Shown: positions 23,053 through 35,285 of the stretch, piece by piece
Numbering within the stretch: the stretch's first letter is position 1
Layout of the letters: every line of letters starts with the position of its first letter
Source of the DNA: Humulus lupulus
Taxonomy: Eukaryota > Streptophyta > Magnoliopsida > Rosales > Cannabaceae
DNA: 64,000 bases
Assembly (NCBI RefSeq): GCF_963169125.1
Contig: NC_084795.1
Span: 145,303,766-145,367,765, forward strand
Direction of reading: 5' to 3'
The notes under the pieces: generated by a model
Told to the model about the DNA's origin: nothing
The model's database searches: none
Seen by the model: only the letters and a program-made list of their open reading frames with translations
Position numbers and translations under genes: made by a program

Positions 23053-26000
23053 ACTATTCCCCCCTTACAGAAATTTCCTCCTTGAAATTTTATCTGTACC
23101 ACATTCTACATAACTGACTCCAACCACTCTGGTCATTCCTTGACCTTACCGTTCTAGAACGTTACCTTAACTCAAGGTACAATCTTGATCCTTAAACCTT
23201 TTGCTTTCTATCTCATAACCGAACTGGTCGCTCCCCATGGAGTAACTCCACCTTAACTGCAAATTTCCTATCAATCAATGTATGAGTTTCCCAATTCTGT
23301 AAAGCGTTTCCATTTACTTTAAAAAGTGAATTTCCACGTTCCAATCTTCTAATAATCCCAATGATTCTCTGAACTATCTCCGGATCTAAATACAACATCT
23401 CACTTATCTCATTCCAGTGAACGGATGATATACAATCTTTATTATACCCCATCTTATCGAATGCTCTTCCAACATCTGGATAACTTCTTTTTTTCTCGGA
23501 TTTACCATCAGTCTGAAAGTAATAAAATTCATCAGATTCCGATTCTCTATTCATCGCCTTCCTTAACCTTCCCAAGACCTGAGAATAAAATAAAGTCCTC
23601 TCTCAATGAAATTAATCCCTAAATTCCATGGAGGCTTACCATCCATCTCCCTCAGAGTTCTGAGTACTGGTCAGTTGTATCGATTATCCTTACTGACAAA
23701 AGCAAGTTCTCCCCCAGACGCTGGTCCATGATGACCCAACCATTTTGGTAGTCTTTCTACGAGACCTTTCACGACATTTCCTTATTCCCATTATAACACA
23801 CTCAAAGGCTGCGATGGCTATCACAAACTACTATCAAGTTACGATTTTTTTTTTTTTTTGTTCCTCATTCATTGTATTCCTCTCCACCTAGGCCTCCAAT
23901 ACAAAACCTTCAAATTGTTGTACCTTTTTCCTAATATCCGGATGAAAAGACCAAAAGAGTAGTATGAGATTCATTCAGAATTTCCATGTAATTTCGGTGT
24001 CCATCAGAGTCCAGACTTGGTCCTTATATCACTATAAACTTACACATAACACGGTAGGATCCTTTGCTAATTCAATTAAGACTTGCCTTTAATTCCTTTC
24101 ATCTGGGATTTCCTTAACTGTCGTTCTTGTTCCGTTATACGATGATAATCCCAAGTATCCACTGGCTATTAAGCAAACTATAAATTTTACCCCAATTATA
24201 GTCGAATCCTTTAACCAACATCACGCATAGACCATCACTTCCTCCTGCCTTGAGGTGTCGTAGCAACTCAACAATTGATTCTAATCTGTAAGAAGACATG
24301 GAATTTAACCCAACCACATGTACCATCTTGCTCGCCTAGGGAAACTCTCACTTCCCAGGCATTCTTCAACCTTAATGACGTTCCAACCAGATTATATCAT
24401 TGTGCCGTCAATCCAGACAATCACAAGTTCAATTCAGATACTCTTTGAATACTCCTTTCACCTATCTCACGGAAATAATTTGGCATTGACCAAACCCTCA
24501 ACACATAACTCAGCATCCTCAGTGCTCTTATCCAATATAACAGCAACCCCTTGCCTATCCTCTTCCCTGATTTCCAACTGGTAATAACCAGATCAAAGAT
24601 CCCTAACTGCACCCGACCTCTAGCTGGTATAACCAGATCAAAGATCTCTAACTACACCCGACCTCTAGCTGGTAATAACCAGATCAAAGATCCTTCCTGA
24701 AGTATGTCATCCTACTCAACAATTAAGACCTTAACTCTCACCGTTTTGTTAAAACCATTCAATACAGCGTCTTTAAATCTGATTCTATCACTGAAGCCAA
24801 TCTTGTCACCACTCCATCTCTTTACGCAGACGTACTTCATGACGAACTTCTTGGATACTCATCTGGAATCCCACAAACTAATCCAGTCTATCTTGTCCCA
24901 CTGACACCACCCAAGTAGTATCTGTTACACTAGCTAGGGTTCTGACCTTTCCCCTACAACAGATTTTCCACTCCAGTTACAACTACTAAACGCTGCGAGG
25001 ATCTCCCCTTTTAAACTTAAGAGTCACCACTCTTTTCATACATTCCATCACTATTCCCTATACTTAACCAACTCTTCATACCCAAAATTCTTACGTTATA
25101 ACTGTCTTCGAGGATACTTCAAGTAGTAGCTAATGTGTTCATTGGTCTTAGTGTGCTTCCAATCAAATCTCTTTCATATCTGATCTCTTCTCTTCCCGTA
25201 GCTTAACCTTAAATACCTTTGAAGAATGAAATTAATACCTTCTGAAACCTTACCTCTGACCCTGCTACTTAGTCACGATGTCATCAGTATGGTAGTCGTT
25301 CACGTTCTACCTCAAGCTGGGGAGTGCTTAGCCCTATCCCAGTGAATCTGAATACAACCCATCCATGTCATTTCTCTATTCTCTGCCTGTTAAACTTGCC
25401 CATATTATTGAAGTACCAAGCAATTAGGAACCCTTACTGTTAACATATCACACCCCTCTCGGTACAAGTAATAATTTCCTGAGATGTCTCTTTCCTTGAT
25501 CCTTATCTAGTAATAACCAGACCGATAATCAACTCCTAAAGACACTGTCCTGTCTTGTAACGAGGCATTTAAACTCTTCATCCCTAGCCGGCAATATCCA
25601 CGAATCCCACGACACATCACTCTACCCGATTCGCTCACAAGTCGCATACTTTTCCAGGTGGCTCGATAATTCCTTAAACCAACCAATATCATCTCTCATT
25701 GCGTCCCTGATACCAACTTCTTCCATACCCAAGTTCCAAACTGTGCCCGAAAGCTGCATTCTCATCTACATCCTTGTTGACTAATTTAATTTCCATTCGG
25801 TCCAATCAATATTCTTCAAGGGATACTCATGACTGTCCAGGGTTGTCTCTTATATAACATATTAACTTTCCTCAACAAATACTCATCTGAATCCTTTCTA
25901 ATAGTCGCACGGTACCAATCCTTTCAACTCTTTCCCCAACCAAAGCAAAGGCTATCCAATTCACTGGTCACCTCTGGGAAACTAACCTTGAGCTTTAGCT

Positions 26001-27206
26001 GAGTAAACTATCCCGGTCTTCCCCGTCTTGACGGCCAACCTGTAAAACTGAACCCCCTTCCTGTCCAAACCAGGAGCCATAAAACCACCAAAGGTTCTCA
26101 TTCTTCCGATCACTGAGTAGCCATACTGACTACATTTCCACAAACGAAAATATCATCACATATACTTCTTTCATTTTAGATAATGAGGCCCTTTCCCTAC
26201 TGCCCAAACACAAACAACCATCTCAGATTTTAACTCACAAATGACTTATCATTCCCGGCTTCATCCATTTATACCATAATCCAAAGTGGACCGACCAACC
26301 CACCAAGCTCAGCAATACGTACTATCGCTATCTCGCCACTTTCGACATCCTCTTACCACATATGCCTAGTACGACTACTTTGTCCCAGTTTATCCTTCTC
26401 ATATCACTAAGAACGGGATTAACCACACCCATTCATTAATCGATTCATGAACAAACCCAAACCTTCCTCGAAACTAGAGGATAATACTTCCTTACAATAA
26501 CTCTTGTCTGTTCCTCCTCAATAACTTGCCTTTTACGTCCATCCAACCCATTCCATCAGACCTCACAGCCTGACTCATACATCAGCAACCATCCGCTGCA
26601 AATCCCAAGGGCAGGTGGAGGATTCCAACCCCCAACTGTCATCTTCTATCCTTACCGAAACCAAAACTGAATCCGATTGACCATTCTCAATACATACACC
26701 CTGAGTTAATCTGTCTTCACCAACTAAACTTCTTAGTCCTGACGTTTATACCCAAAACCATCTCAATGGCAGATCCAAATAATCATAACAATCAAACACA
26801 CATAAAGCATATCAAGCACCCATATTATACATAAATTATCCAATTTCTTTATCACCAAATGCATTCATACCTATTATGCCCTCCATGCCAATAAACAGGT
26901 ATAGCATATACGTTCAATTTAAACATATAATAGCCCACAATCCATATATCATCATCATCCATGTGCTCATCCACATGCAAAGGCGATGCTAATCAGCATG
27001 CCTTACTATCATCACACAGCAGTCAAGGGCCAAGCCCTATCAGTATCTCATGCTCCCTGTTAATCATACCAATTAATACACTCATATTTTATTCAAGCAC
27101 TTAAACATACAATTTCATGTATTCCACTACAAACCCATGAGTCGAGCTTGTCTTTAGCGGCGAGTGTACATGTCCAGCTAATCTTCAGGAACCCATAAAC
27201 CCAGAC
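23053..27206 (-). other. Internal region of the coding-poor element
   Basis: About 4.15 kb in which I find no gag, protease, RT, RNase H or integrase motif on either strand; the longest open stretch is 120 codons and looks like none of these. The polypurine tract (reverse strand: AAGGAGGAAATTTCTGTAAGGGGGG) adjoins the 3' LTR. A poly-T run lies at 23849-23861 and a short tandem repeat at 24578-24695. The region is therefore either a replaced internal domain (LARD-like) or too decayed to read, but the near-identical LTRs argue against decay. Confidence 0.75.
24578..24695 (-). repeat. Short tandem repeat, period about 45 bp
   Basis: The phrase CTGGTAATAACCAGATCAAA starts at 24578, recurs as CTGGTATAACCAGATCAAA at 24624 and again at 24669, followed each time (last copy partial) by CTAACTRCACCCGACCTCTAG. 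CTGGTAATAACCAG contains a small inverted repeat. A weaker relative (TAGTAATAACCAGACC) is near 25508. Confidence 0.85.
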
Positions 27207-27219
27207 GGCTCTGATACCA
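27207..27219 (-). other. Primer-binding site of the coding-poor element
   Basis: Read on the minus strand, TGGTATCAGAGCC begins three bases after the end of the LTR at 27223, an exact match to the common plant initiator-Met tRNA site. It shows that the element retains the cis signals for reverse transcription. Confidence 0.92.
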
Positions 27220-27222
27220 AGT

Positions 27223-29713
27223 TGTAACGCCCTGGATAACCAAGATCGTTACACTGTGTGTTTAAAATAGTGCAAGACTTGCTAACCAAGTCATTCAGAC
27301 AAAGTGTGAACTCTATACCATTATCAGAGTAGGAATAAAAAGATTTTGGTTACAAATAGGCTATTTTCATTAAAAATGATGATCTAATACATGGAGACTC
27401 GAAACAGGGTTTAGATGTCTTAGTTACAACAAATTCTAGAAGTTACAAATAGCTCAAGCCACTCTAATGGCAAAATATACATTTTAGGTTTTCGTTCCTG
27501 TACAATTTGTCGACCGTGGCGGCCGAGCAGCTGACAATGTACACCTCGCCCCCAGAGCTCTCTAACTCATGGTTGATTCAGCCTAACCTTTCCTTTACCT
27601 GCACCACGTAGCACCCGTGAGCCAGGGCCCAGCAAGAAAGCATAATGACATAGCAAGATTAACGTCAATAATCAAATATTCCACAGTGCATAATCAGAAA
27701 TTCATCAGTTCATAACACTTATCCACGTAGTGATAACAATTGTCATCCAGACAGTCAATCAACTATACCCATAGCACAATATTCACGTTCATAACTAATA
27801 GATTGTCATATCCATCAAATAACATTCAGGGTTGGCGCCCTTAGTCGCTCCCTCTATTTAACACACTGTCTTCGGCTCAATAGGGCCGCCCCCAGTGTAA
27901 TACTCACTGACTCCGGCCAGCTTAACCGAGCTCAGTGATAAATAAGCTGCCTCAGCTCCCAGTGGCCGAGCCGCGCCCCAGTGCGCAAATAATGATTCCG
28001 ACACCCTTAGGCCAGTAATCGCATGTCCCATGGCGTAATAACACCATCTCACGACATGATATACAAATATTGGGAACTCTTAGTCCCATCGTGACCACAT
28101 GGCTAATCACATTTACATAACAATGCATACAAACATAGGGAACACTTAGTCCCAGCCTAACCACATACTCAGGTGCAGCTTTCTTACCTTTCAATTCACT
28201 GGTTTCCGATGCCACGTAGCCACAAGCACGGTCCTCTACTCCGAGCCTCTCCAAAGTCCTAATCACAACACAAATATAATATTCTTTGTCATTAGCCAAT
28301 CCAAGACTACCTTCCCGAAACCTAACCCACACTCTTGGAACCCCCAAAACCTTAGAACAACACCCCGGAGACATCCCCCCGAACCCCCGGAGCAAAGGCC
28401 AAAAATTGCTAAAAGTGACACTCTGAAATTAGCCTTGTGTCGCGGCACCACTTCCTTGTGCCGCGGCACCCAACAGTCAGAGACTCCAAGCCGCGGCACA
28501 CAAAACCCGTGCCGCGGCACGCCTTCGCAGCCTAGAATTCTGGGTTTTTCCTTCGCATTTTCCCGAGCTCCAACCTCTCCAAATCACCCCAAACTCCATC
28601 CTAAGTCCCAAAACCAACTCTAAACCCTTAATAGACCTCACAACAACCCAAAAACATCATGCCCAAGCTCACTCACACCTTCAATCCTAAAATTCAATCT
28701 TGAATTTCACACTTAGCAACTCAAACCAGAAAATTAAGAACAGCTTGAACTCAAACACAAACCACACTCCAAACTCCCTATACCTTAACAGAAACAAGCC
28801 TAATAAACACACAGAGACCTTACCTTGAATGATGAGTCCAACCTCCAGCTCTAAACCTCCTTCCCCCTTGATTTCCCAATTCTGAAATTACATAAAACCA
28901 GCCACCAACTTGCCTCAATTCACATTCATCAACCAAAAATCAGACTTGAAACTTATACAAATTATAGACAAACCCTTACCTCTGAGTAACCTTGATTTAT
29001 GCTCAATTTAGTTGCCTAGAACCATCAAAGCTCCCCTCCTAGGTCTCCCAACTTCAGCTTTCCTCTTCTTCTCTTTTCTTCTATCTTTTCCTCACATTTC
29101 AGCATAAATCAATTCCCCACCAAGTGTTATACGTGACCCCCCTTTCCTTCAGCTGAAGTAATCCAATTCCTTGCCTAATGACCACTTTACCCTTCCATCT
29201 ATTTCCCATTCCAACTAAACCTCAAGGCCCTTTTTGTCATTCCTACTTCCTTACAATTCTACCACTTCCTTTAACCAATCTTGTTACTCTCTATGGTTAC
29301 TAACAGCTACACAAGTTACCAAACCACCGGTTACCAATATCTCACAAGAACTAAATTACAAAATCCCCAAAATACCCCTAGGCTCCTCCCGAGCCGGGTA
29401 TGAAACCCCGTTGTGACTTTTGAGTTATCTAGCTCTCTAGGACCGTCTCGGCACGTGCATCGCATTAATATCACCACACCCATGTGGTACAAATCACATC
29501 ACATAATTATCACACGTATGCCCTCAACGGGCTAGAATTATCACATACCATAATACACATAATCATGCATCTCAAATACTCAAGTAGTCATATGACATGC
29601 TTAAAATCATAATCATGCGTCTTAATCATTAAATTCACGCATACTTCCCATTATGCCCTCCAGGCACGCTAATCAAGGCCCTCAAGCCTTATTAGCAAAT
29701 TTGGGTCGTTACA
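27223..29713 (-). repeat. 5' LTR of the coding-poor element
   Basis: A 2491-bp partner of 20562-23052 with the same start and end. Differences are single-base (for example CTTGTGTCGCGG here against CTTGTGCCGCGG at 21773, and CCATGTGG against CCACGTGG). The conserved block is at 28188-28258. Confidence 0.93.
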
Positions 29714-31084
29714 GCTACAGGGGAGTACGGTGTTTTCAAAGATCGATCTTCGGTCAGGCTATCATCAGTTGAGGATTAAAGAGGATGACATACCGAAGAC
29801 TGCTTTTCGGACAAGGTACGGGCATTATGAATTTCTGGTTATGTCCTTTGGATTAACCAATGCCCCAGCAGCTTTAATGGATATGATGAACAGAATTTTC
29901 AAGGACTACCTGGATAAGTTCATGATTGTATTTATTGATGATATACTAGTATACTCCCGACAAAGACAGAGCATGAGCATCATCTGCGCCTGGTGTTGCA
30001 GCGACTGAGAGAGCATAAGTTATATGCTAAGTTTACCAAGTGCGAGTTCTGGTTACCACAAGTTACATTTCTGGGCCATATCGTTAGTAAGGAGGGGATA
30101 CTGGTTGACCCAAGTAAGATAGAGGCAGTGAGGGATTGGCCTAGACCGAGCAGTGTTCCTGAAGTCAGAAGTTTTCTCGGATTGGCGGGGTATTACCGAC
30201 GATTTGTAGAGGGGTTCTCCAGAATTGCTACTCCATTGACAGAGTTGACAAGAAAGAAGACCAAGTATGTGTGGACAGATCGGTGTGGGAATAGTTTCAA
30301 GGAGTTGAAGCGTCGATTGATTACTGCACCAGTGTTGAGCCTGCCGACAAACAATGAGAAGTTCGTGGTTTATTGTGACGCTTCTAGACAGGGTTTGGGA
30401 TGTGTGTTGATGCAAGCTGGGAAGGTAATAGCTTATGCATCAAGGCAGTTAAAAGAGTATGAACAGAGGTATCCCACGCATGATCTGGAGTTAGCTGCAA
30501 TGGTATTCACACTTAAGGTTTGGAGACATTACCTGTATGGTGAAAGGTGCGAGATATACACTGATCACAAGAGTTTAAAGTATTTCTTTACTCAGAAGGA
30601 TTTGAATATGCGCCAAAGGCGGTGGATAGAATTGGTAAAGGATTACGATTGTGACATCCTATATCATCCTGGGAAGGCTAATGTGGTGGCTGATGCATTG
30701 AGCCGGAAGGGCCCAGGACAGTTGTTTAGTTCGAGGCAGATATCAGATAGACTAGCTGAGGAGATGGCCAGGGCAGGTATAGAGTTAGTGGTTGGTAGGT
30801 TAGCCAACATTACTCTTCAGTCCATGCTCCTTGAAAGGATTAAGGAAGCACAGGGAAGGGATCCCCAATTAATTGAACGTAGAGGGAATGTCCTAGCTGG
30901 AATGATTAAGGACTTCTCTATCTCAGAGATGGGCTTACTAAAGTACAAAGGACGGATTTGTGTACCGATTGATCCAGATATTCGGCGAGAGATTCTGGAT
31001 GAGTCTCATACCACTCCCTACTCTTTGCACCTAGGTACTATGAAGATGTACCAAGACTTGAAAGTTTTGTACTAATGGTCAAGC
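29714..31084 (+). pseudogene. Tekay RT C-terminal part, RNase H and integrase zinc region
   Basis: The frame resumes after the insertion with [24 protein letters not shown] and the active-site segment FIDDILVYS (near 29935-29960). A single-base shift follows at about 29963. The next frame carries the thumb ([11 protein letters not shown]), RNase H ([32 protein letters not shown]) and the approach to the integrase zinc region ([16 protein letters not shown]). A TAA at about 31072 lies where related elements have tryptophan. First Asp of RT and the RNase H acidic residues are present. Confidence 0.9.
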
Positions 31085-32254
31085 ATGAAGAGGGATGTGA
31101 TGGTCTATGTGGCTAGGTGCTTGACTTGTCAGCAGATCAAGGCTGAACATCAGAGGCCAGCAGGGTTATTGCAGCCTCTAGGGATTCCCGAGTGGAAATG
31201 GGAGGATATTACCATGGACTTTGTGGTTGGATTGCCGAAGACTGTGGGTCAGCATGATTCGGTGCGGGTGATTGTAGACAGGTATACTAAGTCCACCCAC
31301 TTTTTACCTGTGAGAACAACTTATACTGTGGAGCAGTATGCTGAGCTTTATGTGAAGGAAATTGTTCGACTTCATGGGGCTCCGAGGTCGATAGTATCCG
31401 ACAAAGACCCCACCTTCACCTCCAAGTTTTGGGAGAGCCTGCAGAAGGCAATGGGCACACAGCTACGGTTCAGTACCGCTTACCATCCTCAGACAGATGG
31501 ACAATCTAAGAGGACGATTCAGATATTGGAGGATATGTTACAAGCCTGTGTGTTGGATTTTGGGGGATCTTGGAGTAGGTATCTCCCATTGATTGAGTTC
31601 TCGTACAACAATAGTTATCAGGCGACTATCGGTGTGGCTCCGTATGAGATGCTGTATGGGAGGAAGTGCAGATCACCGATACACTGGGATGAGACCTGTG
31701 AGAGAAGATACTTAGGTCCTGAGATGGTACAGAGGACCAATGAGGCAATTGAAAAGATTAGAGCTCGTATGCTCGCCTTCCAGAGTCGCCAGAAGAGTTA
31801 CTCAGATCTGAGACGCAGGAGTGTAGAGTTTCAGGTCGGCGATTATGTATTCCTCAGGGTTTCACCCCTGAGAGGAGTGAAACGATTCGGTGTTCGGGGC
31901 AAGCTGAGTCTCAGGTTTGTTGGCCCCTTTGAGGTTCTGGAACGGGTTGGAGAGGTAGCTTACAGATTAGCGATGCCTCCAGCTCTATCAAGGGTTCATG
32001 ATGTGTTTCATGTATCCATGCTCCGGAAGTATGTGTCAAATACTACTCATGTGTTGAGCTATGAGAATTTGGAGCTGGGTCAGGATTTATCATATGAAGA
32101 GGAGCCTGTTCAAATCCTTGACAGAAAGGATAAAGTCTTGCGGAGCAAGACCATCGCCTTGGTTAAAGTGTTGTGGAGAAATAACAAGGTTGAAGAGGCG
32201 ACGTGGGAGCTTGAGTCTGATATGCGGGAGCGGCATCCCGAGTTGTTCAGGTAA
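31085..32254 (+). pseudogene. Tekay integrase core with C-terminal chromodomain
   Basis: The 389-residue open stretch begins with the rest of the zinc region (ARCLTCQQIKAEH), then the core: MDFVVGLP (first Asp), VSDKDPTFTSKFW (second Asp) and HPQTDGQSKRTIQ. In the last motif the catalytic Glu of the usual QSERT is Lys, which should abolish strand transfer. The GPFEVLERVG region and a chromodomain (EEPVQILDRKDKVLRSK, LVKVLWRNN, EEATWELE) follow to the TAA. Such chromodomains are thought to guide chromoviruses to heterochromatin. The ATG at 31085 is not a true start; the frame was continuous with RT before the upstream stop. Confidence 0.9.
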
Positions 32255-32265
32255 TTTCGAGGACG

Positions 32266-32289
32266 AAATTCTTGTAAGGAGGGGATAAT
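32266..32289 (+). other. Polypurine tract of the Tekay-type element
   Basis: The purine-rich AAGGAGGGGATAA directly precedes the 3' LTR and primes plus-strand DNA synthesis in such elements. It is preceded by the palindromic-looking TTTCGAGGACGAAA, also present before the LTR at 6781. Confidence 0.8.
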
Positions 32290-34661
32290 TGTAACACCCC
32301 AAATTTGCTAATAAGGTTTAGGACCTTGATTAGCGTGCCTGGATGGCAATAAGTGAGTTGGCATGTTAATATATGAATTTAAATGAGTATGTAATTAGAA
32401 TGCATGTTTAGGTGGTATAAATATGCATGTGGGCCCCGTTTGTATGTTAAGGGTAAATTGGTAATTTTAGCCCGCTGAGGGCATAAATGTGATAATTTTA
32501 TTATGTGATTTGTACCACGTGTGTGTGGTGGTATTAACGTGATGCACGTGCCGAGACAGTCCTAGGGAGCTAATTAGTTTAAAAGTCACAACGAGATTAG
32601 GTACCCGGCTCAGGAGGAGCCTAGGGGTATTTTGGGAATTTTGTACCTTGGTTTGTGAGCTAATGGTTAATGGTGATTGAGTAACTTGAGTGACCATTAG
32701 TAACCATTAAGAGTAACAGATTTTAGGTGAGGAAATTGGTAGATTTGCAAGGAATGTGAAATGTCTAAAATGCCTTTGAGGTTTAGTTAGGAAAGGATTA
32801 CTATGAGGGGTAAAATGGTCATTAGGTAAAGGGTAGATAAGTTTCAGCAGAAGGAAAAGAGGAACCACGTATAACACTTAGTCGCATATTGGTTTATGCT
32901 GAAATTTGAAGAAAAAGCTAGAAGGAAAGGGAAACAAGAAGGAGAGTTGAAATTTGAAACCTAGGAGGAAATTCAAGAGGTTTGAGACAACCAAAATCAA
33001 GCTTAAGCTAGGATTTTTCAGAGGTAAGAGTTATGCTCTGTTTTTGCTTGAGTTTAAATTTGATTTTTAGAGATTAAGTGTGGGAATTTAAAGGAAGTGT
33101 GGCTGGTTTGGTTTGGAAAAATTCAGTTTAAATAATCAAGGGGGAAGTGGCTTGAAGTTGGAATCAAGGAAGCTTGAGGTTGAATTCTCTACTTGAGGTA
33201 AGGATTCTGTGCAATTATGAGGTTTATCTCTGTTGTGGTTTAAGGAATTTGAAGTATGGTTTAGGTTTTTGTAGGCTTTGGTCTAAGTTTCTAACTTACT
33301 GGTTTGAACTATTGAAATTTGGAAACAAAGTGTGATTTATGGGAGTGATTATGTGTTTATGCTTGTGGATGGTGTTTATTGGTTGTTATATGATTTATTT
33401 GTGGTTTTAAATTGGTTTTGGGATTTAGGTATGTGTCTAGGTTGAATTGGGAGTGTTTTGGCTCGGGGAAAATGCAGGGGAAAACCCAGAATTCTGGGTT
33501 CGCGAAGGGGCGCCGCGACCCTGTTCTTTGGCACCGCGGCGCGAGGCTGCATCAGGGCTGGGGGTACTCTCTGACTTGCTGGGCGCTGCGGCCCTCAAGG
33601 GCAGTGCCGCAGCGCTAGGCTATTTTCAGGATAAGGTAATTTTGCATTTTTGGGCATTTGATCCAGGGGCTCGGGGGATGTTTCCGTTGTATTGTTTTGG
33701 GAAATTGGAGGTCCCGAGAGTATGGGATTGGTCCCGGGAAACGGTTTTGGATTGGTTAGTATTAAAGGATGTTTTATATGTGTTGTGACTAGGTTTTCGG
33801 AGAGGCTCGGGTTAGAGGACTGTGCTCGTGACCTTGGTGCATTGCGAAGCTCGGGATACAGGTAAGAAAACTGTAACACCCGTAGAGCAGGGCATGGCCC
33901 CATAGTGTTGTTGCAGGGCACGACCCTAGATTATATTATTGTTAGGGTGTAGCTTTAAAAGAATTATTAAATGTCTGAATGTTGTTTGAAAATGCTCTAT
34001 GTGGTTATAGCAGAATGAACGGCAAAGGAGCCGGGAACGGCGAAGGGCCGGGAATAACGCTTAGCACAGGAAGTGCTTATAGTTAGGGTGAGACCCCAAA
34101 GGATACATGGGATATCCTTGCGGTGTGGACCGAGATCCCAGGCTTTGGTAACGCTTCTGGGACGGCTTGGCCGTATATGTGTTTAAGTCTTATGGACTAT
34201 TTGTTTATCTGTGAATTATCTGCTATAGTGGTTGTGTGATATGCATATGTTATGTGCTGTGAGCGATTTCTTGCTGGGCTTCGACTCACGGATGCTCTGT
34301 GTTGCAAGTAAGGGCAAGGAGAAAGTCAACCAGCCATGAGTATGGAGAGCGTGGGGCGGCGCGTACATGTTTGGCCTGCCCGACTGCTTTGGTTGGGGGC
34401 ATTTTGAGAAATGGCTGTATTAAACCATGTTTTTGATAATTAGTCGTCTGTAAACCTATTTTGAATTGTAAATATTTTACAAACCTTATTTTGGGATCCC
34501 AAATGTTAAACTCTTGGAATTTTTAATGAGATAGAGTACTTTTAAAGATTACAACCTTGACTTTCTGTTTAATCACACTTTTTTCCTAAAAACCTCGTTT
34601 AGCGAGTTAATTGCACATTTTAACCACACTTAGTAACGGCTCTAAGGTGGTGGGTGTTACA
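32290..34661 (+). repeat. 3' LTR of the Tekay-type element
   Basis: A 2372-bp partner of 15855-18231 with TGTAAC/GTTACA ends. It carries the GC island near 33505-33620 and the conserved 69-nt block at 33793-33861. Compared with the 5' LTR it has an extra AATGCAGGGG-like stretch near 33472 and lacks about 15 bp of the GAGAACGGCAGTGGGG segment. Confidence 0.93.
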
Positions 34662-35285
34662 AGTTGTGAGTAAGTATCAGTCAAACCCAGGACCGGAACA
34701 TTGGATAGTAGTTAAGCATATCCTGAAGTATTTGAGACGGACTATGGATTATATGTTAGTCTACAAGGGTGGTGTTCTGAACCCTGTAGGCTACACCGAT
34801 TCAGATTTTCAGACTGATGTCGATGACAGGAAGTCTACTTCTGGAATGGTGTTTACTCTTGGGGTGGAGCTGTGATTTGGAGAAGTGTAAAGTAGTCTGC
34901 AATCTCAGATTCCACCATGGAGGCTGAGTACATTGCCTTGCCAGAAGCAGCTAAGGAAATAATTTGGCTAAAGAAGTTCTATTCGGATCTTGGTGTTATT
35001 CCAGAAATGGATAAACCGCTTGTGTTGTTTTGTGACAATACAGGAGCAATAGTCAACTTGAAAGAACCTCGAAGTCACAAGAGGAGCAAGCATATAGAAA
35101 TGAAGTATCATATTATTCGAGAATATGTAGCTAGGGGAGATGTGAAGGTTATGAAGATTGCAACTGAAGACAATCTTGCAGATCCGTTTACAAAGACACT
35201 ACTAGAAGCTGCATTTGATAAGCATATCAAGGAAATGAGATTAGAAGAATTAAGGCATTAGTTTCAATTAGTGCAAGTGCGAGTT
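34662..35285 (+). pseudogene. Copia RNase H, 3' part of pol
   Basis: The copia frame resumes with VVSKYQSNPG, then RNase H with YTDSDFQTD (Asp), DRKSTSGMVF, STMEAEYIAL (Glu) and LFCDNTGAI (Asp), and the end motif SKHIEMKYHIIREYV. A stop or shift lies near 34875-34917. The frame ends at 35261 (TAG). About 25 bp separate it from the 3' LTR; the usual polypurine tract is only weakly visible. Confidence 0.85.

Larger units (their letters stand above)
20562..29713 (-). mobile_element. Coding-poor (non-autonomous) LTR element inserted in Tekay RT
   Basis: Two 2491-bp LTRs (20562-23052 and 27223-29713) enclose a 4.17-kb internal region without any retrotransposon protein motif. The primer site lies at 27207-27219 and the polypurine tract at about 23055-23075, both read on the minus strand, so the element is minus-oriented. 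Flanking GCTAC on both sides (20557-20561 and 29714-29718) is a perfect 5-bp target duplication, and the host RT resumes cleanly (FYQL then [15 protein letters not shown]). I counted about a dozen single-base differences between the LTRs and saw no length difference, about 0.5% divergence, so this is the youngest insertion here. LTR ends resemble those of the Tekay host, suggesting mobilisation by such elements. Confidence 0.93.
15855..34661 (+). mobile_element. Tekay-type Ty3/gypsy chromovirus inserted in the copia element
   Basis: Two LTRs (15855-18231 and 32290-34661) flank a primer site, gag, protease, RT, RNase H, integrase and chromodomain, in gypsy order. The flanks are agtag and agttg, a 5-bp duplication with one mismatch in copia RNase H. 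The internal region is itself split in RT by a 9.15-kb minus-strand LTR element (20562-29713). Without that insert the element would be about 9.65 kb. Frameshifts in gag and RT and stops elsewhere show it cannot make its own proteins. The LTR copies differ by scattered changes plus a few small indels, so it is moderately young. Confidence 0.93.

Noticed and set aside
23213..23575. 120-codon minus-strand frame in the coding-poor element
   Set aside because: In the right strand for a gene of that element, but no motif was recognised and it ends close to the polypurine tract; worth a search but not called.
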